Below are positions 22,201-33,500 of a stretch of DNA of 64,000 bases, in pieces. Each line of letters opens with the position of its first letter. Position 1 is the first letter of the stretch. This stretch comes from Tuctoria greenei (Eukaryota; Streptophyta; Magnoliopsida; Poales; Poaceae), in NCBI GenBank assembly GCA_036927565.1, contig JAYESD010000009.1, positions 166,058,929-166,122,928 of the forward strand. Direction: 5' to 3'. A program made the translations under genes and the position numbers. Below the pieces are notes generated by a model. The model did no database searches and was not told the origin of the DNA. It saw nothing but the letters and a program-made list of their open reading frames with translations.

Positions 22201-24165
22201 ATCAAGGTAAAAAAAATTACTAACATTTTGATCTGATTCTCACAGAATTACAACATAAGTGTTTTCAGTAAAAGAATTGAGTGGATAGTAATAAGATTAT
22301 GTTGATTTATTGGATCGATTAGCTATATAGAATGCACTCACTGTGCCATTCATGGGCCTAAACACCACATATTGCAAAAAAAAAAAATTACTATTTTCCT
22401 TTCTATGTTTGCTTTTAAAATCTTCTGGTCCTAGATCTATTTGCTGGTTATGATGTGCACATTCATGTCATCCAAGTAGAGGGTGAAACATAAATCACGC
22501 ACGTAGGACAACGACAAGGGGAAACACGCCAGGAGGGGGGGGGGTGGGGGGGGGGGGGGGGGGGGGGGGGGGGCATTTGCCTGCAACGGCTCCACAGCAG
22601 CTCAGCGTCAGTGCGATGGCAGTAAGGCGGCGACCCGATTTTTGGTCGGGGCCGCGTGCTCGATATGAGCGTTAACAGGCGGAGGATGAGAAACCCGATT
22701 TCTAACCCTAGCAGTTATATGTTATATATTTCACGTAAACGGGTCGAAATGGTGTTTAAATCTTAACTGAAATCGTTTTGTTTAGCCTGTTGACGATTTG
22801 TTGACCGTTTAAAACGAGTCAACTGTTTAGAGGATCGTTTAGGCTCTAAACAATGCAGTAGCCTTGCATTTACCTTTTAAACGCATTTAACCGGCCGTTT
22901 AATACCGTTTAGATCTTTAGGATAACACTGGCATTTTGCAGTACTTCAATATTCCTTGATGCATATATCAGTGGCAAATATGCTTCACTAACAATCTTTG
23001 ACTCAAACAGAAACAGGACAATATTTTTAAGTTCAGAGAAAATTATGACTTCTGAGTTAATCAATCAATGATTAGCTTTGTTGGCTAAAATATCCAATTC
23101 AACTACGACAAAAGAATAGATGCCACGGATTACTGATTGCATCAGAACAGATAAACAGAACTTACTTCGTGCTGGCTGACAAGCTCCGTCATAACCTCTA
23201 CGGCCACGTCAAATGAGAAGGACACCTTCGGTGGAAACAAAACGAACCGATATGTGAGCACGTGAATGCAATAGTACTTATGGGCTTATAAAAAAAATTC
23301 AGTGCCTGCATTGTTCGCACCTGCAGGGAGTTGAATGCAAACGTGAGGAGCGGGTGCGCCACGCGCGTGGCAGCCGGCGTCTCCGAGAAGCACCCCCACG
23401 CGGACCTGCCCACGTTGCCGCTTCTGTCAGCGATCGTGCAAGCGAGAAATGAACGCAAGCTGAGTGCAGAGCGAAGAAAGGTGCAGGGCGAGTAGTAACG
23501 TACCCAGCTGAGTAGGCAGCGTAGAATCCTGCGGTTTGCGCTCTTGGAGTGGCACCCCGTCGTGGTCAGCGTCCGCCTTCTCGGACTGCACGTGGAGGAA
23601 GTCGAGCACGTCGGGTGCATGCGCAAGCAGCTCGCGCGTGTAGCGGCACCGCGCGGCGGCGTCGACCCCCGGTGTCGCCGCCCTGGTCCTGAGCGGCCTC
23701 CTCGGGGAGCACGGTGAGCAGCTCGAGCACGGCGGGCGCGGGCAGGTGCGGCATCCGCGCGAACAGGCCGTCGGCGCCGCCCTCGGCGCGGAGCGCGAGC
23801 GCGGCGAGCGCCAGGCAGATCTGCGTGAGCAGCTGCCGCGGGGCCGGGCCGGCGCAGAACCGCCGCGCGGCGTGGAGGAGCGCGTCGAGGAGCTGCGGCA
23901 GCGCCACCCCGCCGCCAGCGGCGGCGCCGGGGGACTGGATCTTCCGGCGGAGCATCTGCGCCGCGAAGAAGAGGAGGTCTGCGGGCGGCGGCGGGTCGGG
24001 CGCGGCGAGGAGGGAGGTGGCCACCGCCCACGCCTGCGGGGACCGCTGCAGGGCCAGGAGCCACTGGTTGGCGGCGAGACGGGCGGCGGGGTGCGCGCCA
24101 TCGTTGAGCGCGTGGACGGCCGCGGCGAGGCGCGCCTGGAGCTCCGACGCCTCGGCGGCGTCCAT
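13208..24165 (-). CDS. Importin-beta family receptor (importin-13/transportin-3-like), 21 exons, three 1-base insertions
   Basis: HEAT-repeat nuclear transport receptor that carries cargo through nuclear pores with Ran-GTP; it resembles Arabidopsis AT1G12930. Exons (high-low): 24165-23504, 23405-23321, 23225-23166, 21611-21483, 21093-21032, 20886-20830, 20299-20179, 18734-18603, 18052-17972, 17584-17471, 17370-17291, 17192-17057, 16576-16427, 16320-16235, 16079-15892, 15804-15712, 15377-15190, 15073-14962, 14400-14243, 13898-13782, 13438-13208. All have GT-AG borders and phases agree, giving 1012 residues once three extra bases are discounted. Motifs: an N-terminal importin-beta/Xpo1-like stretch (ANQWLLALQRSPQAWAVA), LLFFAAQMLRRKIQSPG, RRILRCLLSW, SEDWEIADSTLQFW, CDQEPDLVEAYTYF, AMHRGAALAAMSYMS and a C-terminal GRTLKRIVRDFAESHRD. 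The insertions lie in runs at 23666-23670 (C5), 23535-23537 (T3) and 23393-23397 (C5), all in exons 1-2; the other 19 exons are clean. Start ATG 24165 opens MDAAEASELQARL, matching the family. Sequencing error is as likely as loss of function. Confidence 0.9.
18861..18937. mobile_element. Small palindromic MITE in an importin intron
   Basis: Inverted arms CATACGTTTGGCACAGCT and AGCTGTGCCAAA...GTATG flank a short loop. Its family and target duplication are uncertain. Confidence 0.5.
19066..20108. mobile_element. Non-autonomous MULE with about 140-bp terminal inverted repeats
   Basis: Terminal repeats open GGCACCGACTA and close TAGTCGGTGTC and remain alignable for about 140 bp. The element is flanked by a perfect 9-bp target duplication, GAGGTCTAG (19057-19065 and 20109-20117). 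The 9-bp duplication and long terminal repeats fit Mutator-like elements. The interior has no transposase: it holds GC-rich stretches at 19200-19370 and 19790-19970 and a CACTA terminus between them. It sits in importin intron 7. Confidence 0.9.
19376..19680. mobile_element. CACTA terminus with subterminal repeats, inside the MULE
   Basis: Begins CACTACAGGAATTGGGC, followed by many direct and inverted copies of CGTCGGTT/AACCGACG to about 19680. That is the layout of one CACTA end. No matching TAGTG end was found, so either the MULE captured the end or a CACTA insertion lost its other side. Confidence 0.7.
22041..22160. mobile_element. Tourist-like MITE nested in the hAT element
   Basis: Termini GACCGTCCGCA and TGCGGATAGCC, flanked by TCA on both sides. 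It is 120 bp and of the same family as 36576-36696, sharing a GTAAAAGTAGAAG...AGAATAGTGTATAGAG core. Confidence 0.8.
22535..22573. repeat. Poly-G tract (G10-T-G28)
   Basis: Ten G, one T, then 28 G. A run this long is unstable and hard to assemble, so its length should not be trusted. Confidence 0.9.
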
Positions 24166-24787
24166 CGCCGGCGGCGGCGGCGGGACGGCGAGGTGGGTGG
24201 GTGGGGGTGGATTCGGTGCGGGGGGAGAGGGGATTGGCCGAGTGGCACGCAGTCACGCACGGACGGGTGGGGGAACGCGGGGTTTTCCTTTCCTTTTGCA
24301 TTTTTCTTTTTCACGGTCCTTGTCTTTATTTTATTCGAAGAATCTGCAGGCCGCGTTAATTAGCAAAGGAATACGGCGCTTTCTTCAACGGCTTTGAATC
24401 AGCCACCTTCTGAATGTGAAGAGTGAAGCCCTCGTATATTTTGCGGTTAGAAAAACCTTTACAACCTTATTATAATTTCACATTGACATACCATGGGTTA
24501 TAAAATATTTACATCATTGATCCTTATAAACACACATGTTTTAAAATGTAGTATTATAATGTGAATTATTTTCTTTAATCACTTATGAACTAGCATATGT
24601 TCCATTTAATAATTAAACTTTTTTGTGTTAGAGAGCTCGCATGTCCACAGCTATAGTCTCCATCCACCTCTTTTTGTTGGTGTACCTACCTCAACGACGA
24701 ACTTATGACAAAAGTTGATAAAGGAGTTCATTATCAAGCACCATCTATCGTTAATGAGGCTATTCTATCAAAATTGTTGTGATGTTA

Positions 24788-25302
24788 GGGAATAACTACT
24801 GTGCAATCTGCTGTTTTGTACAAACGTGCAATATTCACATCTCAACCGTTTCCTACCAATATAAGGGTGTTGCACTCAGGATTCTTTTTGCATATTGTCA
24901 GCAGCACTAGGTGCGAGGATTTAGGGACTGTTTGGTTTATGTACTAAGGTTGTCATAATTTGTCACAAATTTTTGCCTAACTTGACTAAGGTTAGGTGCT
25001 CAAATTTTCAGCCGTAACTTGGCAAGCCTAAGGGAATCTTGCCACACTTTTTTGAGTCCTTGACATGTGGGACCTAGTTAGATGACAAGGAATATTGCCG
25101 CAATTGTGGCTATGAACCAAACAATAACTAAGTTGGTCAAACTTGACTAAACTTAGGCATGGCAAAATGTGGTAAGTTTTGGCTTCAAACCAAACAGGCA
25201 CTTAAGTGCTAAGAGTGCAGCACCCTTGGATAGATAGAGAATGGTTGAGATTTGGAGATTGCACGCTTGCACAAAACAGCAGATTGCACAACAGTTATTC
25301 CC
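24788..25302. mobile_element. MULE-like long-inverted-repeat element
   Basis: GGGAATAACTACTGTGCAATC at the left pairs with its near-complement at the right over about 95 bp. The flanks GTGATGTTA and GTGTTGTTA are a 9-bp duplication with one mismatch. The middle is occupied by a Tourist-like MITE. Confidence 0.82.
24924..25201. mobile_element. Tourist-like MITE nested in the MULE
   Basis: Termini GGGACTGTTTGG and CCAAACAGGCAC are flanked by TTA on both sides, as in PIF/Harbinger MITEs. Confidence 0.8.
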
Positions 25303-26070
25303 GTGTTGTTAAAGGTGACTAACTATTATGTTTAGAGTATTAACTACTATTATCATCAGAATGCGTGCATGAAGTGGATCTTACAATCAAGTGAGGCTGG
25401 AGAGGATGACATGTATCTTAGAACGGAAATATTTCTTCCCAAGCTCCTGAAAAGGAAATTCAAGGTGACCGCTGATCTACTTCAAGATTCATGCGAAGAA
25501 ATTTATCTTCTCCTCTTCCAATCCTAACAGTCTCCATCCACCCGGGCAGTCCCGGATTGCGGCAGCGCAGACGCAATTGCAACGGTGCATGGGCATGGCG
25601 ACAATAGCGGTGCAGGGATGAGGTGTGCGGTGGCGGTTGAGATGTAGTGGCGCGCAACGACGGGTCGCAGTTGCGACATGGCAGGCACGACGGTGAGGCA
25701 ATCGGCGGCGGGCGCAGACTGCCACATCTGAGGAACAAGAAAGGTGAGGAAATTATTAATTGATTTTTTAAGAATTATGTTAGTTGTATATACTATAAAA
25801 CAATTCATGATTGTATAGACTATAAAAAATTGTTAGATCTGTTAATTGTTAAGATTAATGGTTAGTTGTTAATGACAATAATTAATTGTTAATTTCTCAT
25901 CACTTGAAATGCTCTCAAATTTCAAACGTTTGAAATCTTGACAGACCCGTGCTTAAATGCTAGATATGCGAGTAGGTCACAATGGCTAGAGTGGAATGTA
26001 ACAAGAGAGATAATAGTAGAGCTAGAAGGAAGGATAAATTGGATATATAGTAGTGTAAAAATTAATCCAC

Positions 26071-26412
26071 ATGAATGGCTAGAATGCAAATAAACATTTA
26101 GCGCAATCGTGCAATCAATCTTCCTCAATTATTTGATTTGCATCCTACAATTGATATATATTTTTTATTTGACCACTTTCACCTGTAATTGATGCATGTT
26201 TCTTCTTACGTACTCCCTCCGTCCCCATGAACTTGTCGCTTTGTAGTTCAAGAATGAACTACAAAGCGACAAGTTCATGGAGACGAAGGGAGTACTCTAT
26301 TAGATGGTGTTAAATAAAAAATATGCATCAATCGTATAAATGCAGATCTAACGATTGAGGATAGTTGATTGCAAGATTAAATCAAAATTCTGATTGCATC
26401 ATAGTCGTTACC
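26071..26412. mobile_element. Decayed MULE-like long-inverted-repeat element
   Basis: The left arm (GAATGGCTAGAATGCAAA...GTGCAATCAATCTTCC) aligns with the inverse of the right arm across most of its length. The flanks TTAATCCAC and TTAACTCAC may be a 9-bp duplication with two mismatches. The left end matches the element at 48340. A Stowaway MITE fills the centre. Confidence 0.6.
26211..26294. mobile_element. Stowaway MITE, near-perfect hairpin
   Basis: TACTCCCTCCGTCCCCATG...AAGGGAGTA; its arms GTAGTTCAAGAATGAACTAC match the copy at 5519-5602. The high internal identity suggests a young insertion. Confidence 0.9.
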
Positions 26413-26835
26413 TTAACTCACATCCTCACGTATACTGTGAAAAGTTACAAATTGATGTTAGTTCAGAGATACTTCTTGTGAATGAAATTATGAAATATCC
26501 TCATTGGAGAGGTGGTGGTAGACCGAAAGAGATTGTTGGGATCATCGTAAAAATATATTTCCTCCATGCAAAAATATTTGTTCCTCTCTAGTTTATTGAA
26601 AAAAAGTGATAATTACTTTGAAATGGAAGGAGTATCACGATTGGGCCGGGCCATGCATAACCATAACCGAGCTGCAAATCTCAACCCACACCATCAGCCC
26701 ATTCAGCCATCCCAATTACTCGGCATTATTCGCGTCAGCTCCGGTTTTGGATAGGCAGCGGATAGGCGCCACAAAAAAACTAGTATCTTCCCGTCGGCTC
26801 GGCCACCTTCCTCCCCTTCCATTCCATGGTATACC

Positions 26836-29523
26836 ATGCTCCTGGCGGCGGCCACCGCTGCAGCGCCGGACCACTCGTGCTCCTCCTTCCCCTCCTCTCG
26901 CCGCCCCGCTCCTCCCGGTAACCTCCTCCTCGCGAGACGAGACGCCGGCAGCTCGGCCCTCTCGCTCCGGCGTCACGGTCAGCCTTGCCACTATCGCTGC
27001 TGTCACGCCTCGTGGAGCAATGAGCACGAGCGCCGGGGCAGAAGCAGCCGCGGCCGCCATTGCCGGTAAGTTCTCGTTCGTCCGCGCGTCAGTCGTCGAA
27101 CAGAGTATTATTGATGGTACTGCAGGCTCTTGAGTGCTGACTGGTACAGAGCCGTCGCGTCGGCGCCGGACCACATGGACGAAGAGCTGCCGCCGAGGGG
27201 GAGCTACCACGCGTTCGAGGAGATTGAAGAGATGATGCATCTGGACGACGGCGAGCCGGCGCACCTGACGCACGCCGAGTCCGCCCGGACAATCGTCGAG
27301 GTCCGATCCTCCGCCACTTGACAAAAGCTCCGCTCTTGCCGCTGCTCCACGACGCGATGCTAAGAGATACGGGAGTACGTACGTAGTAACCAGTGCGAGC
27401 GAAACTGCAGGTGAACAACAAGGCGACGGTGATGATCTCCACGGTCGTCGGCGACGGCGTGCAGGAGCGGATCATCATGCCGGAGTTCCCCTACCTTACC
27501 GACGAGAACGGAGGTACGCGGACAGACCGAGCTCCAAGCATTGCTGCCTCGTGCAATGCAGCTGGAAGCTCTCGTACTACTAACTCGTAGCTTCCCTCGG
27601 CGCACTCGTGTTCACTCCTTTATGAATATGCCGTGTGCCAATCTCCTCAGATATCTACTTCGAGGTCGACAACGACGACGCGATGCTGGAGAACATCTTG
27701 GGCGAGGACAAGATCGCGGTGACCACTCTGCTTCTGTTCCCCCTGTTACCTCTGTTCCTGTTCTTGAATTTGTAAGGATGGCACTGAACCTGTTCGCCTT
27801 GTTGTTTCATGGCTGCAGCATGTCATCATCGGGTTGGATAACACACAGGTCTTCGCCGACCTGGACCTAGCAGCGGCGTCCTCCACCGATTTCGCGCAAG
27901 AAGATGAAGAAGACTCGGACGATGAAGACTCGGAGGATGAGGACGGCGATTCTGATGATGATGACTTTGACGACGTGGTGAAAGATAATTCTCAGGCAGT
28001 TAAATTTTTTACTCCCTCCATCTCAAATTACTTGTCACTCTCTAGTTTTTTGAACTAAAGAGTGACAAGTTATTTGGAATGCAGGGAGTAGTACAGTTAA
28101 CAAGTTAAAGGGATTATCAATTTACCTTGATACTGCAATTGGAAAAACAAATGTGCAGGAGGGAGTTTTTGCTGTTGATGACGATGACGATGAGGATGAT
28201 GATGATGAGGGTGAGGAAGATGACGACGATGATGACATGCCGAGCTGGTCCAACCTTGAGACAGTGAATTCTTGTCATCCGTTGTACTTCGCAAGGATGA
28301 TTGTCGAGGTACAAGATCAGTTTTCAGCGTATGCCAGTTGTCAGCTGCATCACCATGTTTGTTAACCATTATGCTCTGAACTTTCATGCTCAGACCGCAA
28401 CCAAGTCCAATGTCGATTGGCTGGACCGGGCACCTGCAAGCTTGGTTGTCGAGGGCCAGCTGAGACCTGCCTTCGCCGAGGAGAGCACCATGGTCGCCAA
28501 TCACTTATCAAGTAGCGACTGCGGTAAACCCCGGGATTGTCATTACATTCTGCAGGTATGCCCATTGTTCTGAAACATGCGTGGGGTTCTTACATGTGTC
28601 TGAAAATTGGTGTAGGTGATGAGCCAAAGAAAGATAAGAAGCAGAGTGGTGCCACATTTTTCAAGGTTGAGGTCCTCAGCATTGAGCTGATCACAGCATA
28701 TGGAACTGAGGCATGTTTATTTCATTTCATATGCCTTTTTCTGATTACTGCAACTAGTCAGCAGCCCTCACTGAACAACGTGCTCTGTTATGAGATTGTA
28801 GCATTGGTGTTATGTATTTTGTTGGCCACAGTTAAACGAATTTCATGTTTGATTTCCTGCAGCCAAAGGTAAAGATTGAAGAATACCACAAAGCTAAGCC
28901 GGACATTATTGCGCACTCCGCATCGAACATTATATCACGCCTGAAAGCCGGTGGAGACAAGATAACACAGGCTCTGAAATCGCTCTGCTGGAGGTGCAAG
29001 GCCATTCAAGTAGAGGTACATCTTGAGATTGCTAGTGACAAAACTCTTCCAACATTGAACATTATGAAAGAGAATCATATATTGGTTGGTACTGAAACAC
29101 TACGTATACCGGCAATATTTACACAGGAAGCAGCGGTGATTGGAGTCGACTGCCTTGGTTTTGATTTGCGAGTGTGCTCAGGAACACAGGTGCAGACGTT
29201 GAGATTCGCTTTCCCTACAAAGGTTTGTGTTTCCGAACAAAACCCTACAAAGACCTCTCAATGAATATAATAACACACTTACAGGTGGCATCAACACAAA
29301 AATAAGTCAACAATATGTGTATTCTAAAAAAGACACTTCAAAAGATAAAATAAACTGAAAGAGACAATGACATTGCATGCTCTTGTGGTTCTGATTTTTG
29401 AAATCCTTTGGACTGCAGGCCACTTCAGAGTTCGGTGCAGAGAAGCAAGTACACGAGCTTCTCTTCCCTAAGAATATACATCAAGAAGGACAGTCACCAC
29501 AGACTCGGCAGAAAGAGTCTTGA
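26836..29523 (+). CDS. Uncharacterised protein, At3g49140-like, 11 exons, 493 residues
   Basis: Exons: 26836-27065, 27126-27300, 27411-27513, 27651-27718, 27819-27995, 28159-28308, 28394-28523, 28616-28710, 28863-29015, 29127-29222, 29419-29523; phases agree throughout. The N-terminus (MLLAAATAAAPDHSCSS..., rich in S, R and A) could be a plastid transit peptide. Core motifs: SYHAFEEIEEM, VMISTVVGDGVQERIIMPEF, two aspartate/glutamate tracts (about residues 212-240 and 257-278), GATFFKVEVLSIELITAYG, KPDIIAHSASNIISRL and AAVIGVDCLGFDLRVCSG. Arabidopsis At3g49140-like proteins share this order and are plastid-predicted with no proven function; I assign no activity. Two introns use GC donors (after 27995 and after 28710), and a Stowaway MITE lies 15 bp into the first of them. 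Expression evidence would be needed to confirm these two junctions. Confidence 0.8.
28010..28090. mobile_element. Stowaway MITE in an intron of the At3g49140-like gene
   Basis: CTCCCTCCATCTC...GGAATGCAGGGAG flanked by TA, with the TTACTTGTCACTCTCTAG core. Confidence 0.88.
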
Positions 29524-30556
29524 TGCAATTTTGATTTGTTAACTTTATTCATTTTAGTAGGAGATTGATCTAGCTCAATAAACTATGCGCCATATTCATC
29601 AAGGTTACGGCATTAACTGTGGAATTAAGTGGTTTTAAAATTTAAATCATTGAATAACCACAGATTAAAACATCATATTGCTGCTGGAGTTATCTCATTC
29701 AAGAACACATAAATTCCACATAAAAGAAAAGAAGAAATCATAAGAATCATTGACAGCATGATGCACCCAGAAGAAATTGCCGTGAATATGTTGCCTTAGA
29801 AGTAATTTTAGAATGCTAGCATAAGACGTGTTTGGTAAAAAAACAATCACAATTCCGCGAGTCAGTACCTCGCTGTTAACAATCCAAGCAAGAGACCAAA
29901 CATTAGCAAAACAGGAAAAATACACTAGTGGATGCCCGGAATCAGTACAAATACTGCTAAGTTGCTAACACAAGCTCCCCAGAAGTATCAAGCTACACTT
30001 GCCACTACATCAACTGAAAGATCAACTGCCCCAGGAGGAGAATACGAAATCCGCACTTAGGTGATCATTTCCTTCTGGCCACAGGAGCTACAACTTGTCA
30101 AGGAATAGCAATAATCTTGGTTGAGCGAGACATTTATACCATAATGCATTTTCATAATCAGAATTACAGAACCTTGAACTTTGACCATGGTTAGGAATCC
30201 AGTACTTAAAGGTTGTCATACAACTGGCTGCGCTATGCAGTCACTTCATGCTTCTTCAGATTCTGTCACAAACTGTGAGTGACGTGCTAAAGTTGTGACA
30301 ACAAACCCAAAAAAGCAACGATTATGTGATAAAAACATAGTAGATGCAATCTTATACGCAAGGCAATTTGCAACGAAATAGAAAACTGTTTAAAAACAAG
30401 CACGAGGAGACAAAGGATTTTCACAACAGCAGATCACAAACATTTTTACCACATCAGAATTTGTCTGGAACACATTGGCGTTTTTAGACAGATAGGTGGT
30501 TACAAATAAACTAAGGTGCTATTTTTCTAAATACCAGTGATTAGTGAATCAATGGA
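29524..30556. other. Convergent 3' intergenic region
   Basis: 3' flanks of the At3g49140-like gene and ARGLU1. AT-rich; no gene or clear transposon was seen. Confidence 0.5.
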
Positions 30557-33500
30557 CTACTTCATCCCAAGTGCGAATGACAACTTTGGCCGTGACTTGT
30601 TCTTGCCCAGCAGCTTCATCTGGTTCTGCTTCTGCTGATCTTCCTCCATCTTTTTTCGCTTCATGGCTTCCTCCCTTTCTTTCTGTCGCCTCTCCAACTC
30701 CTGATACCGTTCTAGTTCTTTCTGCTGCTGCTCCATTGCTTCTTTCATCAATGCCTCTTCAGCTTTCTTTCGTTCTTCTTCAAGCTTCTTCTCTACCTCC
30801 TCCCGCTCCTTCTTCTCTCTTTCCTGCATGCACAAAACCCCAGTAAAGGTGCGCTCTCAGCATGTTCCCCGAAGAATATTGCAAGAACCCAATAATCACA
30901 CGATTATAAAATCCTTTTAGGACATCTCTGCTAGCTTTTGAGTGTTGTGGTGACCAAGACATCTCAAAATACCCCTCCAGTTTTTGATTGATGATGTAAG
31001 AGCTTATCAAGTTCTAATGTCATAAATTGAAAACTGGAGTGAACTTTTCTTTTCACATTTTCTCAATGACACAGCATAAATCAAAAGAGAAAGACTGCTG
31101 GAGAGAAGCTTACTGCTCTCTCCCTGGCTTCAATTAATGCTGACTCCTTTTCTTTCTCAATCTGGGCTGCTACTTCCACTTGTATCCTCTTTCGCCCTTC
31201 TTCAAGACGCCGTTGGATTTCTTGCTTGATTTCCTCACAATTCAAACTCTCCTCAACCTTTTTCCTAATGGCTTGCTCAACTCTTTTTGCAGTTTCCTCC
31301 TCTAATAGTCTCAGTTCAACTTCTTTTTGGCGCCTGCAATTGGGATATCAAGTTAAGTAATGCACTATCCTAAGTAAGGCATGATCAATGTCGACCTTTT
31401 ATTCAACTTTTCATGCCATAAAAGCAGCCAAAAGCAAAGCACATGATTTAAAGTTAAAATGTTAAACTTATCTATGATCCACTATGCTTTTCAACAGCAT
31501 AGTGTTGAATACAAGCTAATGCATTTTAGGCATACCTCTAGTATGTTCCAGAGCCAAAAAAGAATTATCAAAACTGGTCAAGAGTAGATAAAGGATCACC
31601 AATTGCATCATCAAACATAACAAGTGGAACTATAGCAGTAGCTTCCTTCGGAAAAGCCTGTAGAGAAGAATGTCAAGTAACTTGTGGCAGGTTTAGAGCT
31701 AACCATGAAGCATTTCAATATTCCAACTAACGCATGTTTACATGCTACATGCCCACGGCCCACCTAAAATTCAATGTATGGAAGCAATAGAACTTTGTAT
31801 CATCAGGAATGGAAACAAACTAAATCACACTGTTTAACCGAACTAAAGATACATACAAGACACTGCAATAGAGAATTCAATTGCAGCCTATTAATTATTT
31901 TTTTGAGGAATTCAGCCCTTTCATGTATTCCCCGGCTATTAGATTAATGCCAAGATAACAGTCTTTTAACAAACAACGAATACAACAACAAAGCCTTTGT
32001 CCCAAGCACATTGGGGAAGGCTAGATATGAAACCCAACAGAAACGTATTGAAGTAAAAGAAAAAGAGCGAGTAAAGAGAAAACAAAGTGCGAGTAAACTA
32101 AGATTCCGGCAAATGAATAGTTGATTTCCATGCAGTCATATCAAGAGCCAAATCTCTTGGTACATTACAATCCCTCAAGTCCCGTCTTACCGCCTCCTCC
32201 CATGTCCCATGTCAACCTTAGTCACCCTCTGTCCCTCTTAATATTTTCCCTACCCTTATGATCCCACTGTTAACTAGTGCTTCTAGAGGTGTGCGCTGGA
32301 TGAAGAAAAAAAATAATGGAGCCTCCAATTGACACATCTACCATGTCATATACCTTGTATTTTCAATTGACTAGGCACTGCAGTTCTATCACTAATAATA
32401 ACATACTAATGCTATGAGTTTTATTTTCACCAAAAACCATGAAAAATAATTAACAGTATTACAATATACAGAAACAGGTGACCAAATTCCTCTGCTAATC
32501 AATAATAAACTCAATGGTGTGAGGTCAAAAGGCAAAATAATTGGAATAACAAGAAATTATTTCCAGCCGGATAAGATTTCGTTGGAACTTAGCGGGCGTA
32601 CCCAGTGCCGAAGGCTCCCACACATTGTGGGGTCTGGGCAAGGGTTATTTCTAGACAGCCTTAACCCTACTTTTGCAGAGAGGCTGGTTCGTTGTAACTT
32701 AGCATTTAATCAACACTTATATCCTGATAAACAATAACACTGCAATAGATATATTGGAAAATTATATACGTAGATCACAAAATAGAGCTAACCTTGTAAC
32801 ATTTTCTGGCCCAAACAGCAGCTAAATTAATATAATCCAATTAATGACAATATAAAAGAGGTGTGGGAAAGAGTGCGACAGTAAAATGTGTTGTCATGAA
32901 AAAATAATATACACTTTATGTAGTAAAGTAGATACTCCCCACCTTTTCCTTTCTTCTAGCCTTTTCTTATCAATGGCATTCTTATTCTCTGCCGAACCAA
33001 GGTGAGCACTTTGAGATTTGCTGACCGGAGAGCTGGTAATGCTTCGACTTCTCTTTCTTCTGTAGTGCCTTTGCATTGGAGATCGACTCTTGCGTCTCCA
33101 AGGAGATATAGATCGACTCTTGTGTCTCCTAGGAGATATAGAACGGCTCTCGTGCCTTCTTGGGGAAGGTGAAGGGCTCTTCCTTCTGGATACAAAGATT
33201 ATCATAGTTAGAAGTTTTACAAGCACATAAAAGCTTTAAGCAAAAGAATTACTGTCATCCCCTGAAGCCCTAAAACGTGAGCGAAAGCAGTTACCTCAAA
33301 TACTGACATAATAACCTTTGAAGTGGAGCATTCCACAGCAATACAGCATAGAGTAAAATCTTTGTAGATTCCATGCTTTTTACGAGAGGAACCCTTGTTA
33401 GTCCGAACAGACAAGCAATGCAAACATGGTGCTACATTTAGGCATAAGTTTGATCATAAACTCCAAGCCTAGTCCTTGTACAATCACTCCTAATACATTT

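Larger units (their letters stand above)
21952..22930. mobile_element. Non-autonomous hAT element, Ac/Ds-like
   Basis: Perfect 11-bp termini CAGTGTTATCC/GGATAACACTG are flanked by an 8-bp duplication GCATTTTG (21944-21951 and 22931-22938). Both subterminal regions are dense in AAACGG/CCGTTT, the motif bound by maize Ac transposase. There is no transposase coding sequence. A Tourist MITE and a 28-base G run lie inside. The element sits in importin intron 3. Confidence 0.9.
24166..26835. other. Divergent intergenic region with nested transposons
   Basis: Lies between the importin and the At3g49140-like gene. It holds two long-inverted-repeat MULE-like elements with nested MITEs (listed separately). 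The rest (24300-24780, 25310-26060, 26420-26820) shows no conserved protein. The GC-rich stretch at 25540-25730 contains open frames but none that I recognise. Confidence 0.5.

Noticed and set aside
23714..24397. Plus-strand open frames opposite importin exon 1
   Set aside because: Ala/Arg-rich mirror of a GC-rich exon; the minus strand matches the importin family through 21 phased exons.
30544..30846. Plus-strand open frame opposite the last ARGLU1 exon
   Set aside because: Ser/Pro/Leu-rich shadow of the Glu/Lys/Gln-rich coiled coil.
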